Positions 36,250 to 48,369 of a stretch of DNA of 64,000 bases are shown here, piece by piece. The notes under the pieces are model-generated. The model saw only the letters and a list, made by a program, of their open reading frames with translations. It did not search any database and was not told the DNA's origin. A program made the translations under genes and the position numbers. The stretch's first letter is position 1, and every line of letters begins with the position of its first letter. This stretch comes from Polytrichum commune. Its lineage: Eukaryota; Streptophyta; Polytrichopsida; Polytrichales; Polytrichaceae. The DNA lies in the NCBI GenBank assembly GCA_950295325.1, contig OX485809.1, positions 35,841,081 through 35,905,080 of the forward strand, written 5' to 3'.

Positions 36250-36597
36250 TCAGCGCCCGAAGCAGGAGACCTTAGCGGATTTGAGGCCCATGGGCTCGCG
36301 GAAGATCTCGTCGTAAGTGAACGTCATGCCTTGACCGGCCTCCATGGAGCGCCCATCGTTGGCGAGGCATGTGCCTGCGTTCACATCCAGCCGCCGGAAC
36401 ACATTGGGGTTCACGAAGTTGGCCGACGAAAAGCACCCGCAGTTCACCACAATGTTCGAAATGGTGCACAGATGGTCCATGCACGTATTGGTAATCTGCA
36501 CTTCGAAGCGTGGAATTTTGTCGCCGGAGATCTGGCCCTGCGCGATACTGATGTCGCTCACCCGGCAGCCCTGGAACGCACCCAATCTGCGGTGCAC
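36250..36597 (-). CDS. TPD1-like (TAPETUM DETERMINANT 1-like) domain, exon or captured fragment
   Basis: An open frame of ~115 residues whose body matches the TPD1 family of plant secreted signalling proteins: start at GCRVSDISIAQG, then VQITNTCMDHLCTISNIVVNCGCFSSA, FVNPNVFRRLD, CLANDGR, and the typical end KVSCFGR and stop. The Cys pattern of the mature domain is complete. The frame opens after a CCAG acceptor-like site (TTCCAG|GGC). No signal-peptide exon was found upstream on the minus strand (36.6-38.1 kb). It lies inside the presumed CACTA element and antisense to its transposase, so it is probably a captured host-gene fragment; an intact but partial host gene is the alternative. Confidence 0.7.
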   Translation of the reverse strand: MHRRLGAFQGCRVSDISIAQGQISGDKIPRFEVQITNTCMDHLCTISNIVVNCGCFSSANFVNPNVFRRLDVNAGTCLANDGRSMEAGQGMTFTYDEIFREPMGLKSAKVSCFGR

Positions 36598-36609
36598 TCA
36601 CTAGTACCT

Positions 36610-38149
36610 AGAGCCCCAGTTAGCAACGCTTTTATACTTGGACGTTTTCGGCTTGCAAACTAGTTTACAGTTTTGCAACGGTTTTGCAACACTCATATAT
36701 GATGTGTTTTGAATGTGACAAGACACTTGAATTTGGGTGTATATAAGGTTTAACAACTTCATATTCTATGATAAACCACATATGGCTCTCTATTTTGATA
36801 GAAAAAAAATTTACAATGTCCTTGAATTCCGATACTTGGCCACCCTTCACTACTTAAGACTATGTGAATCCCTTGTGGATACCACATTTTGGGGTTAGTA
36901 TAGATGCTAACTTCATCAAATTTAAAGATATTAAAATGTTTTATATTGAATGATTTAATCTCATTGTATGCCCCTGAATATTAAATATTACAACGTATTA
37001 CAGTAATGTAATGTAGACTCATGATAGATTAGACATATAGTACATGCATATTTTATTGTATAACTTGTAGTTTATAGATTGTAAACAATATTGGTGAAAA
37101 CTTAGAAAACTAAATGAGTTTAGGGTTGTCTTTATGTAATGAGGATATACTTACTTGCCTTTTACTTTTAGCACTATGTTTGTTAATTTGGGACTTTTTT
37201 GTCATTTTGAGATAGTTCTAAAATTAAATACATGGATAAACAACACAAATATTGGTGTTCATATCAGGAACCCAATTAAGAACTCTTATCAAAATGGTTT
37301 AGGTGGGACAACCCCAACATTAGGCGATGTTGTTGGGGTCCATATATTAATTTGAGACAAGACAATGTCTTAAATTATCGAATATTCGTTGTCTTTGGTT
37401 AACTATTGTTGTACTTTATCTTTAGTATAAATATTTATCTTTTTTTACTCATTTTAGAATAACTCTATCTAGTATATTATAACCAAACTAAACTAGATTG
37501 ATACCTCAAATTATAGAATGATATGTGTGCAGGAACGTATACTATTGGTTTCTATACATTGATATTTCAAATAAAACAAACAAACTTCGGGATTTGGTAA
37601 ATTATCACTTTATGTATTGTATTTTTTGATTCTTTATTTATGAGGTATCTAGTCATGTTTTAATACACTGAACATGTAATACACGTCAATCAATTCTTTG
37701 ATGGTCTTTAACAATCAATTTAATCATACCCATGTTTTAAAACCGGTATGTAGATTTATATTTACGACTTTCTCTCTTGTAAGTAGTGTTTCAACATGTA
37801 CTCGTTGTCTTGGTTTGTAATTTGGTTAAAAAGTAAGTTATCAAAAACACGATTTTTATTAATTATTAATATTCTTTTTGCTAATTGGAAATCTAATTGA
37901 ATTCCTTCCCCATAATTGTATCACACATGTGTTATCAATACCTATCCCTTCAAGAATGAAAATGTATACCTTATAGATAAATGTGCTTAAATAACAATAC
38001 AATTTTCAACTAAAGACTTTAAAATTGTTTATATTCTTATAACATAAAAAATGAATCTCATAATGGAAAATTTTAAGCATTACTTATAAAATTGTTGATA
38101 ATATTTTATTTTTTTTCCTCATTTTTTTAAAAATGCAGGTTAAACTCTT
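36610..38149. other. AT-rich non-coding stretch inside the CACTA element
   Basis: No gene seen. One clear hairpin, GACAACCCCAACATTAGGCG followed by ATGTTGTTGGGGTC, at about 37305-37340. Confidence 0.45.
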
Positions 38150-38831
38150 ATGACGCCAAATGCAATGGAAAGGGGTGAAGGATCAGGAACATGTAAAAGA
38201 CGCATGTGTTATTGTAAACGGTGCAGGGGACAACATTTTCGGCTGTGCCATGTTTGTGATAAACATGAAATGCGATACGGCCTTCATATTGAGGCATCTA
38301 GCTCCTCAGATTCGCGAGATGCTTCATCCTCATCTCCAACACATTCATCACAAGTACGAGAATTGTTCTGATATATTTGGTTTGTTAAAAATTTTAAATA
38401 AATAATAAATAATATCTAAACTATGATACTTAATAAATTAAATAGAATGTGTAATATATACTTATATATAATATAAAACATTAATATGTAAATGTATTTG
38501 TTTACATGATATTTGTTTCAGGGATTTTCACAAGGCTTTGCATATGAGCATACATTTGAAGACCATGTTGCCTTGCAATCACAAGAAGAAAATCTATCAA
38601 TGTCTTTGGAAAATGAGGTGTTGGAGACTGAGTTTGTTCGATCTACTCCAACATCTGCACCGACTACTATGGAGTCTTTGTTGCAGCGCCCTCTGTACAA
38701 AGATTGTCAATTGTCAGCATTACAGTCTAATGTATTGCTGTTGAATTTGCAAACATTGCACCAATGGTCCAACGAGAGTATGGATGATTTATTCAGGTAA
38801 TTATTGTATTTGTTTATTTATTTGTTATGAT

Positions 38832-38869
<38 letters not shown>

Positions 38870-41800
38870 TTATGATATTATTTGTGGCCATCATTTGTGA
38901 TAGGTTGTTGCATCAAAAAATTCTTCCATCTGACAACCATTGTCCCTCAACACATAGAGAGGCCATCAATGCACTGCATCATACCAAACTTCCTGTGCAT
39001 GTTATTCATGCATGTAAAAAAGATTGCATTCTTTACTGGAAAGAATTTGCAAATTTGGAAGTGTGTCCGAAATGTGGCACCTCTCGATATCGTCGCAGTC
39101 AAAGCAAAACTCGTGTACCACACAAGGTATAATTTTAATATTTTGATTGGTATTTAGACTGCATTGTGATTCTCATAAACGTTATCATTGTTAAAGCATA
39201 ATTTTTTTCTTTTTTTAAAAGTTATGAAAGGTATTTATTTTTATCAAAATAATATTTTTAATTTTAATATGTGCAATATCATATTCATAATAAACATAAA
39301 CATCGTTTTTTTAGGATACTAATTAGGTGTATAAACATTGTATATGCAGGTATTACGATATATGCCTATTGCTCCAAGAATCAAACAAATGTTCTTGGTT
39401 TCATCTAAAGCAAAACTTTTGGATGCCCACGTTCAATGCCGAAGTAATGGTGAAATCCTAAATGGAATTTTTGATGGTGAGGCAATTAAACAATTTGAGT
39501 CTCTGCCGTATCATGATTTTGCAACTGAACCTCGAAATATGAAGTTCATGCTAGCTAGTGATGGTATTCAACCATTTTCTCAAAGATCCACAAACAATAG
39601 TGTTTGGCCTGTGACTTTGATAAATTGTAATCTTCCTCCACATTTGGCCATCAAGAGTGCATTCATGATCACTTGTTTGATTATTCCTGGTAAAAAACAA
39701 GTGAAAAATTTTGATGTATATTTGAGGCCATTGTTGGATGAATTCAAATTATTATGGTCGGAAGGTATCATGGTGAATGATGCTTCTAGACCAAATGAAG
39801 GTGAATTTCGATTGCGAGCTATGCTGTTCTCCACGTTGCACGATTATCCCGGACTTTCAGTTGTTTCAAGTATATGTTTTAGATTCAAGATTATGTTTAT
39901 ATATATATTATATGTTTATAGTGAGTATGATATTGGATTTTATACATTTGGATTTTTTTAATTTCAATAAATATTTAATACATTTATTTATTTAGACTTC
40001 ATTTTAAATTTAGTTGACTCATTGACAATATAAGATATAATATTCACATACACATGTTTCAATATATGACAGGTTTAAAAACAAAAGGAAAGAGCGGATG
40101 TATCTTGTGTCGAGAGTTGGTGAAATGGAGGTACTCTAATCCTTTGAAAAAATATGTTTATGATGAATTTCGTCAGTTCTTGCCCATCGACCATCCTTTT
40201 CGTATGGAGCTTGCACATTATTTTAATGGTGTGCATGAAACGAGTCCTCCTCCACCTCGTGCAACTGCCAAAGACTGGTTGAATACTTGGAATGCTGCAA
40301 GAGGGCCCGAAATACCAACAACGTCTCGGGGCCGATCACTACCTCCAGGCATGAATCGATTGTCTGCTTTTCATGAGCTTCAATATTGGTCAGATTTACT
40401 TGTCCCTCATTGCCTTGATCCAATGCACATTTTCAAGAATGTGTCAAAATCTCTTCTTTCTCATCTTCTTGGAGAAAAAGACAATGTCGCTGCAAGATTT
40501 GATTTGCAGCTTTCCAATACAAAACAAGATTTATGGGTGCAAGATCAAGCTACTTCCATAGAGTCTTCTTTAGCGCCGTATAAGTTGGAAAATAAAGACC
40601 AAGTAAAAGAGTTTTTTCGTCGGGTCAAAAAAATTAAAACTCCCACTGGTTTTGGAGCGCATCTTGACAATGCATTCACAGAGAAAGACACCTATAAGGG
40701 ATTGAAGTCACATGATTTCTACAATATTCTCCGATTCCACATACCTGTTGCTATTCAAGGTATGTTTGATTCAAATTTCTCGGAGACTATTTGTAGACTA
40801 TCTAGACTTATTAGGTGGTTGTCCCAAAAATGCATTCACAAAGAAGAAATTGAGAGCATGAAACAAGAGTCATTCGTGGTTATGGCTTTGTTACAAATGC
40901 AAATGCCCACATCATTTTTTGATGGCCAAGTGCACCTTTTGGTTCATTTGGTTGAAGACCTATCTCTCTTGGGTCCCGTTCCATATCGGTGGATGTTTTT
41001 TGTTGAAAGATATATGAAAACTCTTAAAGGTTTTGTGCGTCAACGAGCAAAACCAGAAGGAAGTATGTCGGAGGAATATCTCTTACAAGAAGCCATGGGA
41101 ATGCTCCACGACAAAATTGCTCAATTTGACGATTTTGCACCAAGAGTTTGGAAGGAAGAAGATGACGAACGTGTCACAGGCATGTGTTTTTATTAAAATA
41201 TGATATATTTTTATTTATATATTTTATTCAAAAAAATCTGCATTTTATCATATTCAATGTATTCTTTTTTGATAAAATGTGTTTTGAAATAGGTGTAGTC
41301 CTTGAAGGGAAAGGACGCTCAAAAAAATTCTTGGGACATGAAGATATGATTCGCTGTCAATTAAATATATTTATTTTTCAAAGGTTATCATTGGTTCACG
41401 ATTATTACTTGATTTATATGCATGAAGATGATATTGCTAAGGCAGCTTTGAACTCATGGAGAAACCTACCACGAAGAACTCGTGGTGCACGTCCTCAACA
41501 AATTCAACCATTAGATTTATGGATGAGGGCTTACATCCAAGGTGCTAAAGACAATGGAGATGACATTGCAGAAGAATTGTTTGATATATCTTTTGGAGTT
41601 CAAGAGGAATATATCAGCTATCAATCCATGTATGCCTATGGACGTCATTTTCGCAGGGAGGATGTTGATATCAATTGTTTGACCAACGATTGTACGATTG
41701 GTGCACGATTTGAGGTTGGAGATGGAGTTACCAAGGATTTTATTGGCATAATTGAAGACATCATGGAAGTGCACCTTGGAAGTATGAGACAAAATGTTTT

Positions 41801-42272
41801 GAAGATTCGATGGTTTGACAATAATACCAAACAAAATCCCAATTATTTTTATTCCATAGATACTTCTAAGGTTACCGATTGTAACCTTATTACTAGCCAA
41901 CCGTTTATTTACGTGGATGATGTGGAGCAAATTTTCTTTGCTGATGTTGAATCAGACACAAATTGGAAATATGTCCTTCAAAGTCATGCTAGAAAGTATA
42001 TGATATTTGATAATATGGATGTGCCAATATTGGATGATGGACGACATATTACTGGTTTGATTGCTGGTGAAAACACACCACATGAGAGTGTTGAAGAAGA
42101 AGATATCGATGAGGACAATGATGATGCTCAAGACACCTCCGATTCTTCAGATGGTGAAGCTGATTATGCAGACACAACAATACTTGCAACGGCAAATAAT
42201 GAATTGGAATCCGAGTCTGATTCTGAACGTAGTAATCAAAGGATGAGGTACATATTATATTCATTTGCCTAA
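38150..42272 (+). CDS. CACTA (En/Spm) tnp2-type transposase
   Basis: Probable exons: 38150-38353 (Cys/His finger MCYCKRCRGQHFRLCHVCDKH), 38522-38796, 38904-39126 (HACKKDCILYWKEF...CPKCGTSRY), 39350-39869, 40073-41179 and 41293 to about 42272. The fifth intron appears to use a GC donor (ACAG|GCATGT). tnp2 (Transposase_21) hallmarks: FMLASDGIQPF (first Asp), LPPHLAIKSAFMITCLIIPGKKQ, CLDPMHIFKNV (second Asp), then a DUF4218-like block (DGQVHLLVHLVEDLSLLGPV..RWMFFVERYMKTLKGFV) and a DUF4216-like C-terminus (QSMYAYGRHFR...FGVQEEY). Full-length for the family, with no internal stop in the exons. It would mobilise the CACTA element starting at 35771. Confidence 0.85.
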
Positions 42273-42988
42273 TGTGTGATTTTTGGTTCATAGAATATAT
42301 ACTTAAAAATAAGAATAGCTATTTCTAAGCCATGTTGCCTTCTTCCCATTAATTATGTTTCTAACAAATTTATTTTGTCACTCATAAGTTAAATGTATGT
42401 GCAGACATTTAACAACTTTTTATTAAAAAGTTGCAGTGTCGCTAATGTGACCTAGCTCAATGTATGGGGACAACCGGTGTTTAGTGTAATGGCGGCCGGT
42501 TTATTTTGTGAAAAGTTCAAATGAATTGGGAAAGTGGAGGATGTGAAGCAGTGCTTGAAAAAATAAAACGGATTTAAACCTGCAACCATTTTCAGGAGGA
42601 GACTTTTTACCCGGTTGAATTACCCCAGATGGTTGGGTTTGGGTTAGGGCCTATAGGCCTTGCTCTGGCTCTCACGGCTCCTTTTGCACTCGGCCTGACC
42701 TAATTCCCAAAGACGCTTCTTGTCTGCACGCTCAAGGTAAGCATCACGCTTGAAGAGTTGGCGTCAGGGTTTCGCGAGGGTTTTGGGTTAATGAACACTT
42801 AACATCTTGTAGGTTCCTCTGGATGAGGTCTTGGGCGATTTGTAACTCTGGAGCACAAGGATACTGGTTCTGGACCTCAGTCTGTGTTTTTTAGAGAAAT
42901 CCAGTGCGTTGGCGTTCACCCTGTGTCACATTGACTACTTTGTGTATCACTTGATTGGATTGACAATGAAGTCCCTGTGACTGGACAG
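42273..42988 (+). other. Possible leader of the Bet1-like exon
   Basis: After the transposase the sequence becomes GC-richer. A CTCAAG|GTAAGC donor at about 42735 and a TTGTAG acceptor at about 42812 suggest spliced leader exons before 42989. The true start codon was not fixed; GGATGAG|GTCTTG near 42822 could supply Met-Arg, but the donor is weak. Confidence 0.3.
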
Positions 42989-43142
42989 GGATTACAGAGC
43001 GACCCGAGGACAGTTGTTCGATTCTTTAGAAGAGGGAGGCCTCCGTTCGTCAGCTGCATACGTCTCCAGTACTGAGATTGCTGAGCAGGAGTATGAGCGA
43101 GGCTTGGATGGGCTCCACGATCGCGTCAGTGCTCTCAAAAGG
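42989..43142 (+). CDS. BET1: Bet1-like SNARE, N-terminal coding exon (partial)
   Basis: The exon runs from an ACAG acceptor to AAAAGG|GTATGG and encodes RDYRATRGQLFDSLEEGGLR followed by SSAAYVSSTEIAEQEYERGLDGL and HDRVSALKR. This is the N-terminus of plant Bet1/BS14-type Qc-SNAREs (ER-Golgi vesicle fusion), whose first SNARE-helix exon typically ends at this LKR. The remaining SNARE helix and membrane anchor were not found downstream to 64 kb. Either a host gene with a very large intron now holding element 2, or a fragment captured by the CACTA element. No lesion in the exon itself. Confidence 0.7.
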
Positions 43143-43499
43143 GTATGGAGTTCACATATTTGATCAAATTTTAGGGTTGTGGTTTTGTCTTGTACTTGAT
43201 GATGTTGAGGAACATTACATATCATATTAGACAAAATCTACACAATTTATGACTATCAAGTTCGGTTTGGTGAATTTAAGCTCCTGTGTGTCATTTGCAG
43301 AGTGCTTGTTAATTCTTAAGAGTAGCCTGTTACCTATATACTAACCATAGCATATTGTCATACTTAGTATGAGCAGCTGCAAAATAAGAATTTTTGGGTA
43401 GGAATTGTGCTCAGAAGTGTGCTTGGATGTTAAACTGTAGTCAGAGTAAGAGTTTGTGTCATAGTTGGCTGGTTTAAGTTCTTCAAAGTAAGGTTTAAA

Positions 43500-44577
43500 G
43501 GTTTAAAGGTGATATGAACACCCACTGTCTCAAAATCTAGCGCTACAGACACAATTAGGTGTGTGAATTATTGTGAGGAAAATTATGGCTAGGTGGATGG
43601 ATCCTTGATGAACGCCAAAAATCCGAGGTACGTGCTTTTACAGAGAGATTTGTGAGTTTTAAGTGTAAGAAGTATGCAACAGGATTAAACGCAGGTTCAG
43701 AGAATTTCATCGAAACTAATCGCTTTGGTCATGGGATATGAATGATGGCCAAGGCTCCGAAATGCCTAGAGTTTGTGCTTTGGAAACTCAAATTTGTTGT
43801 GCTTCATTCATAACTCTGTCAAGTCGAAAAACCCTAATTCCTTATAAAGCCTTAAGGAGCACTCATGGTCAAGGAAATTGGTGATGATTTCTCATACAGG
43901 TAGCTGATGAAGTGTTCAGGGGAAGCAGTTCTCGAGTGTTGAACTTCAAACAATTTGTGGTTGGGTTCTTCATGAACGCAAAGATTTGAGGTAAGAGACG
44001 CCGTGCACACCGATGAGCAGTGATTTACAGAGATTCTTTTGGGTAGAGACAAGAATCTCGAAGCAAGAATGAAGAGTCATACAAATTTAGTTAATTTATT
44101 TTTGTTAAGTCATGATGGGACATGCCCAAGGCTCTGTTCAATTAAAGTCCTAGAGTTTGTGCTTTGGAAACTCGAATTCTGGTTTTCAGTAGATAAAAAC
44201 CCTAATCCTTGACAAGCCTAAAGGGACACTCATGCTCATGCTCAAGCAAATCGGTGATGATTTTCTCTTCTGAATGGGATTGCTGTTTGGGGCTCGAAAA
44301 GTTAAACATATTGAATTTTTTATGTATCTTTGTAATTTAGTGTTGTCATTGTTGGAAACAATTTGTTGGGATTGAGATGTTGCTGAACTCACAATCATGA
44401 CCTATTTTCACAGTGAACTGGAACCTTAGTGATGGAAGTTTCACACAGGCTCTACTTCTAGAGACTTTGTGCTTTTGGAAAGTCAAATTCTGGGCTTCAG
44501 TCAAAAACCTCAAGTCCAAAACCCCTAATTCTTGAAATGCCTGAAGGAACACCACTCATGCTCAAGCAAATTGGTAA
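43500..44577. repeat. Degenerate tandem repeat that received element 2
   Basis: At least three diverged ~350-bp copies share 'ctagag..tttgtgcttt.ggaaa.tcaaattctgg', 'aaccctaat.ctt....gcct.aagg', 'cactcatg.tcaag.aaat.ggtgatgatttctc' (about 43725-43890, 44107-44270, 44431-44577). The third is cut at 44577 by element 2 and resumes at 60597. The motif CTGTCTCAAAATCTAGCGCT occurs both at about 43530 and 60997. Confidence 0.8.
44574..44577. other. Left target-site duplication (GTAA)
   Basis: GTAA directly before the left inverted repeat; identical to 60597-60600. Confidence 0.85.
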
Positions 44578-44634
44578 AACACTATATTCGTTAAATTGAG
44601 ACTTTCTCTAGTCTCAAATTAATATATGGATCAA
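44578..44634. repeat. Left terminal inverted repeat and stem of element 2
   Basis: The first 28 bp are the exact inverse of 60569-60596. Within it TTGAGACTTTCTCTAGTCTC, then AA, can fold on itself. The next ~30 bp are repeated at 50160-50190. Confidence 0.93.
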
Positions 44635-45109
44635 ACAACATTCCGTGTTCCGAAACTATATTGAGAACGATCTCAAATATATTATATGTTCTAATATCCC
44701 AAATCTATTATGTGTGGACATAAGCACATGTGGTAGAGCACTCAACACCAACTTCATCTACAAAAACACTTTGGGTAGAGCACTCCAAACTAGTTTCACC
44801 CAAGAAACATATAAAATAATTTCTATTATTAGCATGGTCAATAAAATATAGACATTGCAACATACAAAGTGCATGCAATAAATGCATTTTTCTTCAATGG
44901 AAAATTTAGTCCCAAACTTAATAAAAAAAATGAACTTCACAACTGTATTGAAATATAGTAAATGGATATTCATCCAACCCCAAACAATATAGCATTCGCA
45001 AGTTCTACCCAAACTTTGCCCCAAGTTTGAGGAGCACATATATGAGTAATATATATTCGTCGAATTACAGTTTACACTATAATCATGCTAACACAATCCT
45101 ACCAACTTC
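44635..45109. other. Left subterminal, non-coding
   Basis: AT-rich. A duplicated 'GTAGAGCACTC.A' block at about 44733 and 44776 and its partial inverse near 45010 suggest subterminal repeats. It also contains the 3' flank of gene B. Confidence 0.45.
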
Positions 45110-48100
45110 TCATTCAACGTGGGTTGCTTCTTCTGCGATCCGAGCAAGGTTGTCTTTTGCAAAAGTTATGTACTTTTGAGGGATGGACACTGATCCACTA
45201 TGATTTTTCCGTGGTTTCCATGCTATGAATATGGAATCTGTATCTACCCAAGATGGACCATGCTCAGAATCCACCTTCCACCGAAAGTTAGGGTTTGTAT
45301 CCCAGCCTGTATAATGCCGAACAACATCTTCATTCCGTGCTGTCGGTCGGTAGTACTCTACTTGTATTTGTCGAAAATGAGGGCTGGAAGTTACAAAATT
45401 TGGTTTGGACAAAGCTCTTGCCACCCACACTGGCTTTGCATATGTCTCATCTCCAGGGCGCAAAATGAGCATATAACCTTCATGACAATCCACTGCAATG
45501 CGGAAAGATGGTGGCGGACGACTACTAGCAGGCCCCACGTAATGGTCGTCCACATCAAACTCCTCTCGAACCTCTCCATTTCCCAAAAGACTAGCCTCCG
45601 AAGCTTGTACATTGACACGTGTTTGTGGCCAAAACCCATGCCTTAAAGTAAGGGGTGTATCTTCATGAAGGTTTGCCAAAGCGCCACGAACATGTGTCCA
45701 ATATTATATCCAACTTCCGTAACGAAGCCAACACGATCCACCAACATCCGCTACCCTCAAACTCTCCCAATATTGTATGAAGCCTGATATGCCTTTACAA
45801 ATGTCCTCCAAATTCTTCATGGGTATTGATTTGCAAGGCTTAGGCTCTCCGTCAGGCAACATCGTCCTTCCTTCTCCATCAACACGCCATACAAGGAGAC
45901 CCTCCGGCGGGCTCCAGTCTTGTGATGTGCACAACAACTTGTATTGCATGGCGGGGACACCATCGTCACGCACGTAGAACCGAAATTGTTGTGCCTTCGT
46001 ATGCCCGATCAATCGGTGAGCTCCGCTTCGAATATACGGTTCTATAAATGCCTTGAAGTCTGGAACCTCCTCGATCATATGGGGGATGACGGGAATGTTC
46101 TCCAAATCCATGTACGACTTCATCAACAATGGGATTGTTGGAAAATCCTCCTCGCGCAACTTCATGCTCCACCGCCCAAAGGACGCATCAATATCATCGT
46201 GCGTATGGCCTACCAATAGAAAGGACACAAAAACCTCCTTGAAAATGCCTTTCGCAACCAACAACGACCAATATGCAAAAACATATCTACTTTTATTGTC
46301 CTTCGCACAATTGTCCAATTGGACACGCAGAGTTGGGGGCAACTTCTTGGCAATCACATCTTCACTTGGTGGCTCCGGCAATGAGTGCACGCATACATCT
46401 CTTCCATCTAAGACCGCTTCATATAGAGGTGTTGATCCCGAGTTTTCAAATAACAATCTTGATGAATAGGACGGCGGTTTCTCCAAATCACGTAAAAGCT
46501 TTGCAAATGACCCTATCGTGTGGTTTGAATCCGCCGGATACAAATCAAGAGCATAATGAGCATATTTGACATCACCATGCCCATGTGCAATCATTCCTGC
46601 AAAGGCAACCCAATGGTTTAATATTCAACTATAACACCAAAAAATTCACATGGTGTACATGTATGGCCCCAAGTACAAACCTAAACGCACAAATTTGTGT
46701 TTAGGTAATGCAATGCAATTGTTATCAAAATCACCTGTAACCGAAACAGGAAGCTTAAAAAGGCCGTCCGTGGCTTTGATTCGATTTGCAAAACATGGTG
46801 AGGCTGTTTTGGCATGGTCCATCTTGTCATGGATGATTGTAAGGACTTCCAAAGGCCTGGAGATGGACAAAGCTCTATTTGTGTAGTAATCATTACGGTG
46901 TGCCTCTTGCATGTTCACATGCTTGAAATAGTTCATTTGATGTGCGGCATAGGACTCTGTCCCCATCGTGTGTGCATCTCGAAGGCGTTTCAACTTCTCG
47001 CATTTGGAACAACGGGCAAATTTGTCGCCTCGTCTTTTTGTGATGTATTCGCTAAAGTGAGATTTTTTTATAGCACTCAGTTTCGACAACGAAATTGGGT
47101 CCAACCCGGCCTTCTCGCCAACTGCGTTTACGTCCAACAATATGTCTTTCCATTTCGTGCCTGTAGGAAGAACCTTCTCCACAACCTTTTCACCGGTTGC
47201 GAGTGTGCGTGTTTTGTGCGGCATTGCATCGGCAAGGGGGACAATGATGGTTGCCAAAGTGGCTGTTGCTTGTCTCGTTGCTTCTCTTGGTTTCTTTAAG
47301 CCCATGTTCCCATGGTGACGGGCACGGCGGCCTTCATTGGCATACGCGGCTTGTCTATAAAATTCCGCTTTCGACACACCATGAATGGTGTACCATGCCG
47401 TACAACACACGTCTATGCTCTCAAGGGTGATGACCTTGCGACCCGCTCTGTTCACATGTATCGCCCTATGGACATCAAGTTTTTTGGTGGATCTTAGACG
47501 GAAATCTCCAAGCCACATTTCTTCACGGATGGCCTTCAATTTATCTCTTGGGAACAATTGGCAACAACGATGTACACAACAATCCTTCGTAGCAACTTCT
47601 CTAATAGACTCCTCACAGAGCAACCTTTGACGTTTACACTTATTTGCAGACGGAGTAGGACGTGTCAATGTTTCATACTTCCGAAGGCCTTTGCGTGGCC
47701 GAATGTTTGCTTGGAGCTCCTGTTGGATTTGGACGTGTCGTCGCTCATGGTCGCGCAAGCTAACCCCCTCAATTGTCACATTCCTCAACGGCCACCTTTG
47801 CAACGAGAACCTATGAGTTGGATTGACTTCCGAATGTACGAGTGATTCTAATATAACAACTCCAACGTCCTCGGTGCCAAGGGGGTGTTCATCAATGCAA
47901 TCTTGTGGATGTGTGTTACGACAAATACCCTCCGCCACAGCAACTCCACTGTCATTAACAAGTACCACATCCAAATTCACCCATGAAGCTCGTGAAAGCC
48001 CCGCACATTCCACAATGGGGCAAAAAGGGTCAGATGGCGAAGGACTCCCCAAATGACCTTCATCTGCACTGTCATCAAAACTATCCTCCCCGACAATGTC

Positions 48101-48178
48101 TAGCTCATCCCCAGACAGAGATTGGGTGCTGCCCATGTCTTCAGAGAAGGAATCCCCTCTTCCACCAACTCCCTCCAT
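45110..48178 (-). pseudogene. Element 2 gene B: DUF7869-type transposase, frameshifted
   Basis: Minus strand. Exon 1 is 48178-46735 and exon 2 is 46596-45110, with the intron in the same place and phase as in element 1. Start MEGVGGRG follows a TGTAG acceptor. The core is conserved: IIHDKMDHAK, VQLDNCAKDNKSRYVFAYWS, VGHTHDDIDASFGRWSMKL. A +1/-1 shift at about 45700-45716 moves the frame from ...ESLRVADVGGSCW to ...LRHGFWPQTRV; homology to element 1 continues in the new frame to the end (...LARIAEEATHVE). The lesion removes the C-terminal ~200 residues but leaves the catalytic core. Could be real decay or a base-call error. Confidence 0.8.
46660..46720. repeat. Unrelated palindrome in the gene B intron of element 2
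   Basis: The intron 46595-46734 lacks the GGGTCG palindrome but holds a different near-perfect inverted repeat, ACCTAAACGCACAAATTTGT followed by GTTTAGGT (about 46679-46706). Confidence 0.65.
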
Positions 48179-48369
48179 TACGCCTACACACATGCACATG
48201 AAATCTCAACAAACATGGACACAACGTAAGGGTCCAAAAGAATCAAATATTGGAAAATGCAAAACATCACGATGAATGGGGACACTGAGGATCAAGACAT
48301 TTGCAACACAAATGCAATGTGAGCTCCCAATACTATGCGCCAGTCCACAAAATGTTCCACAAAATATTT

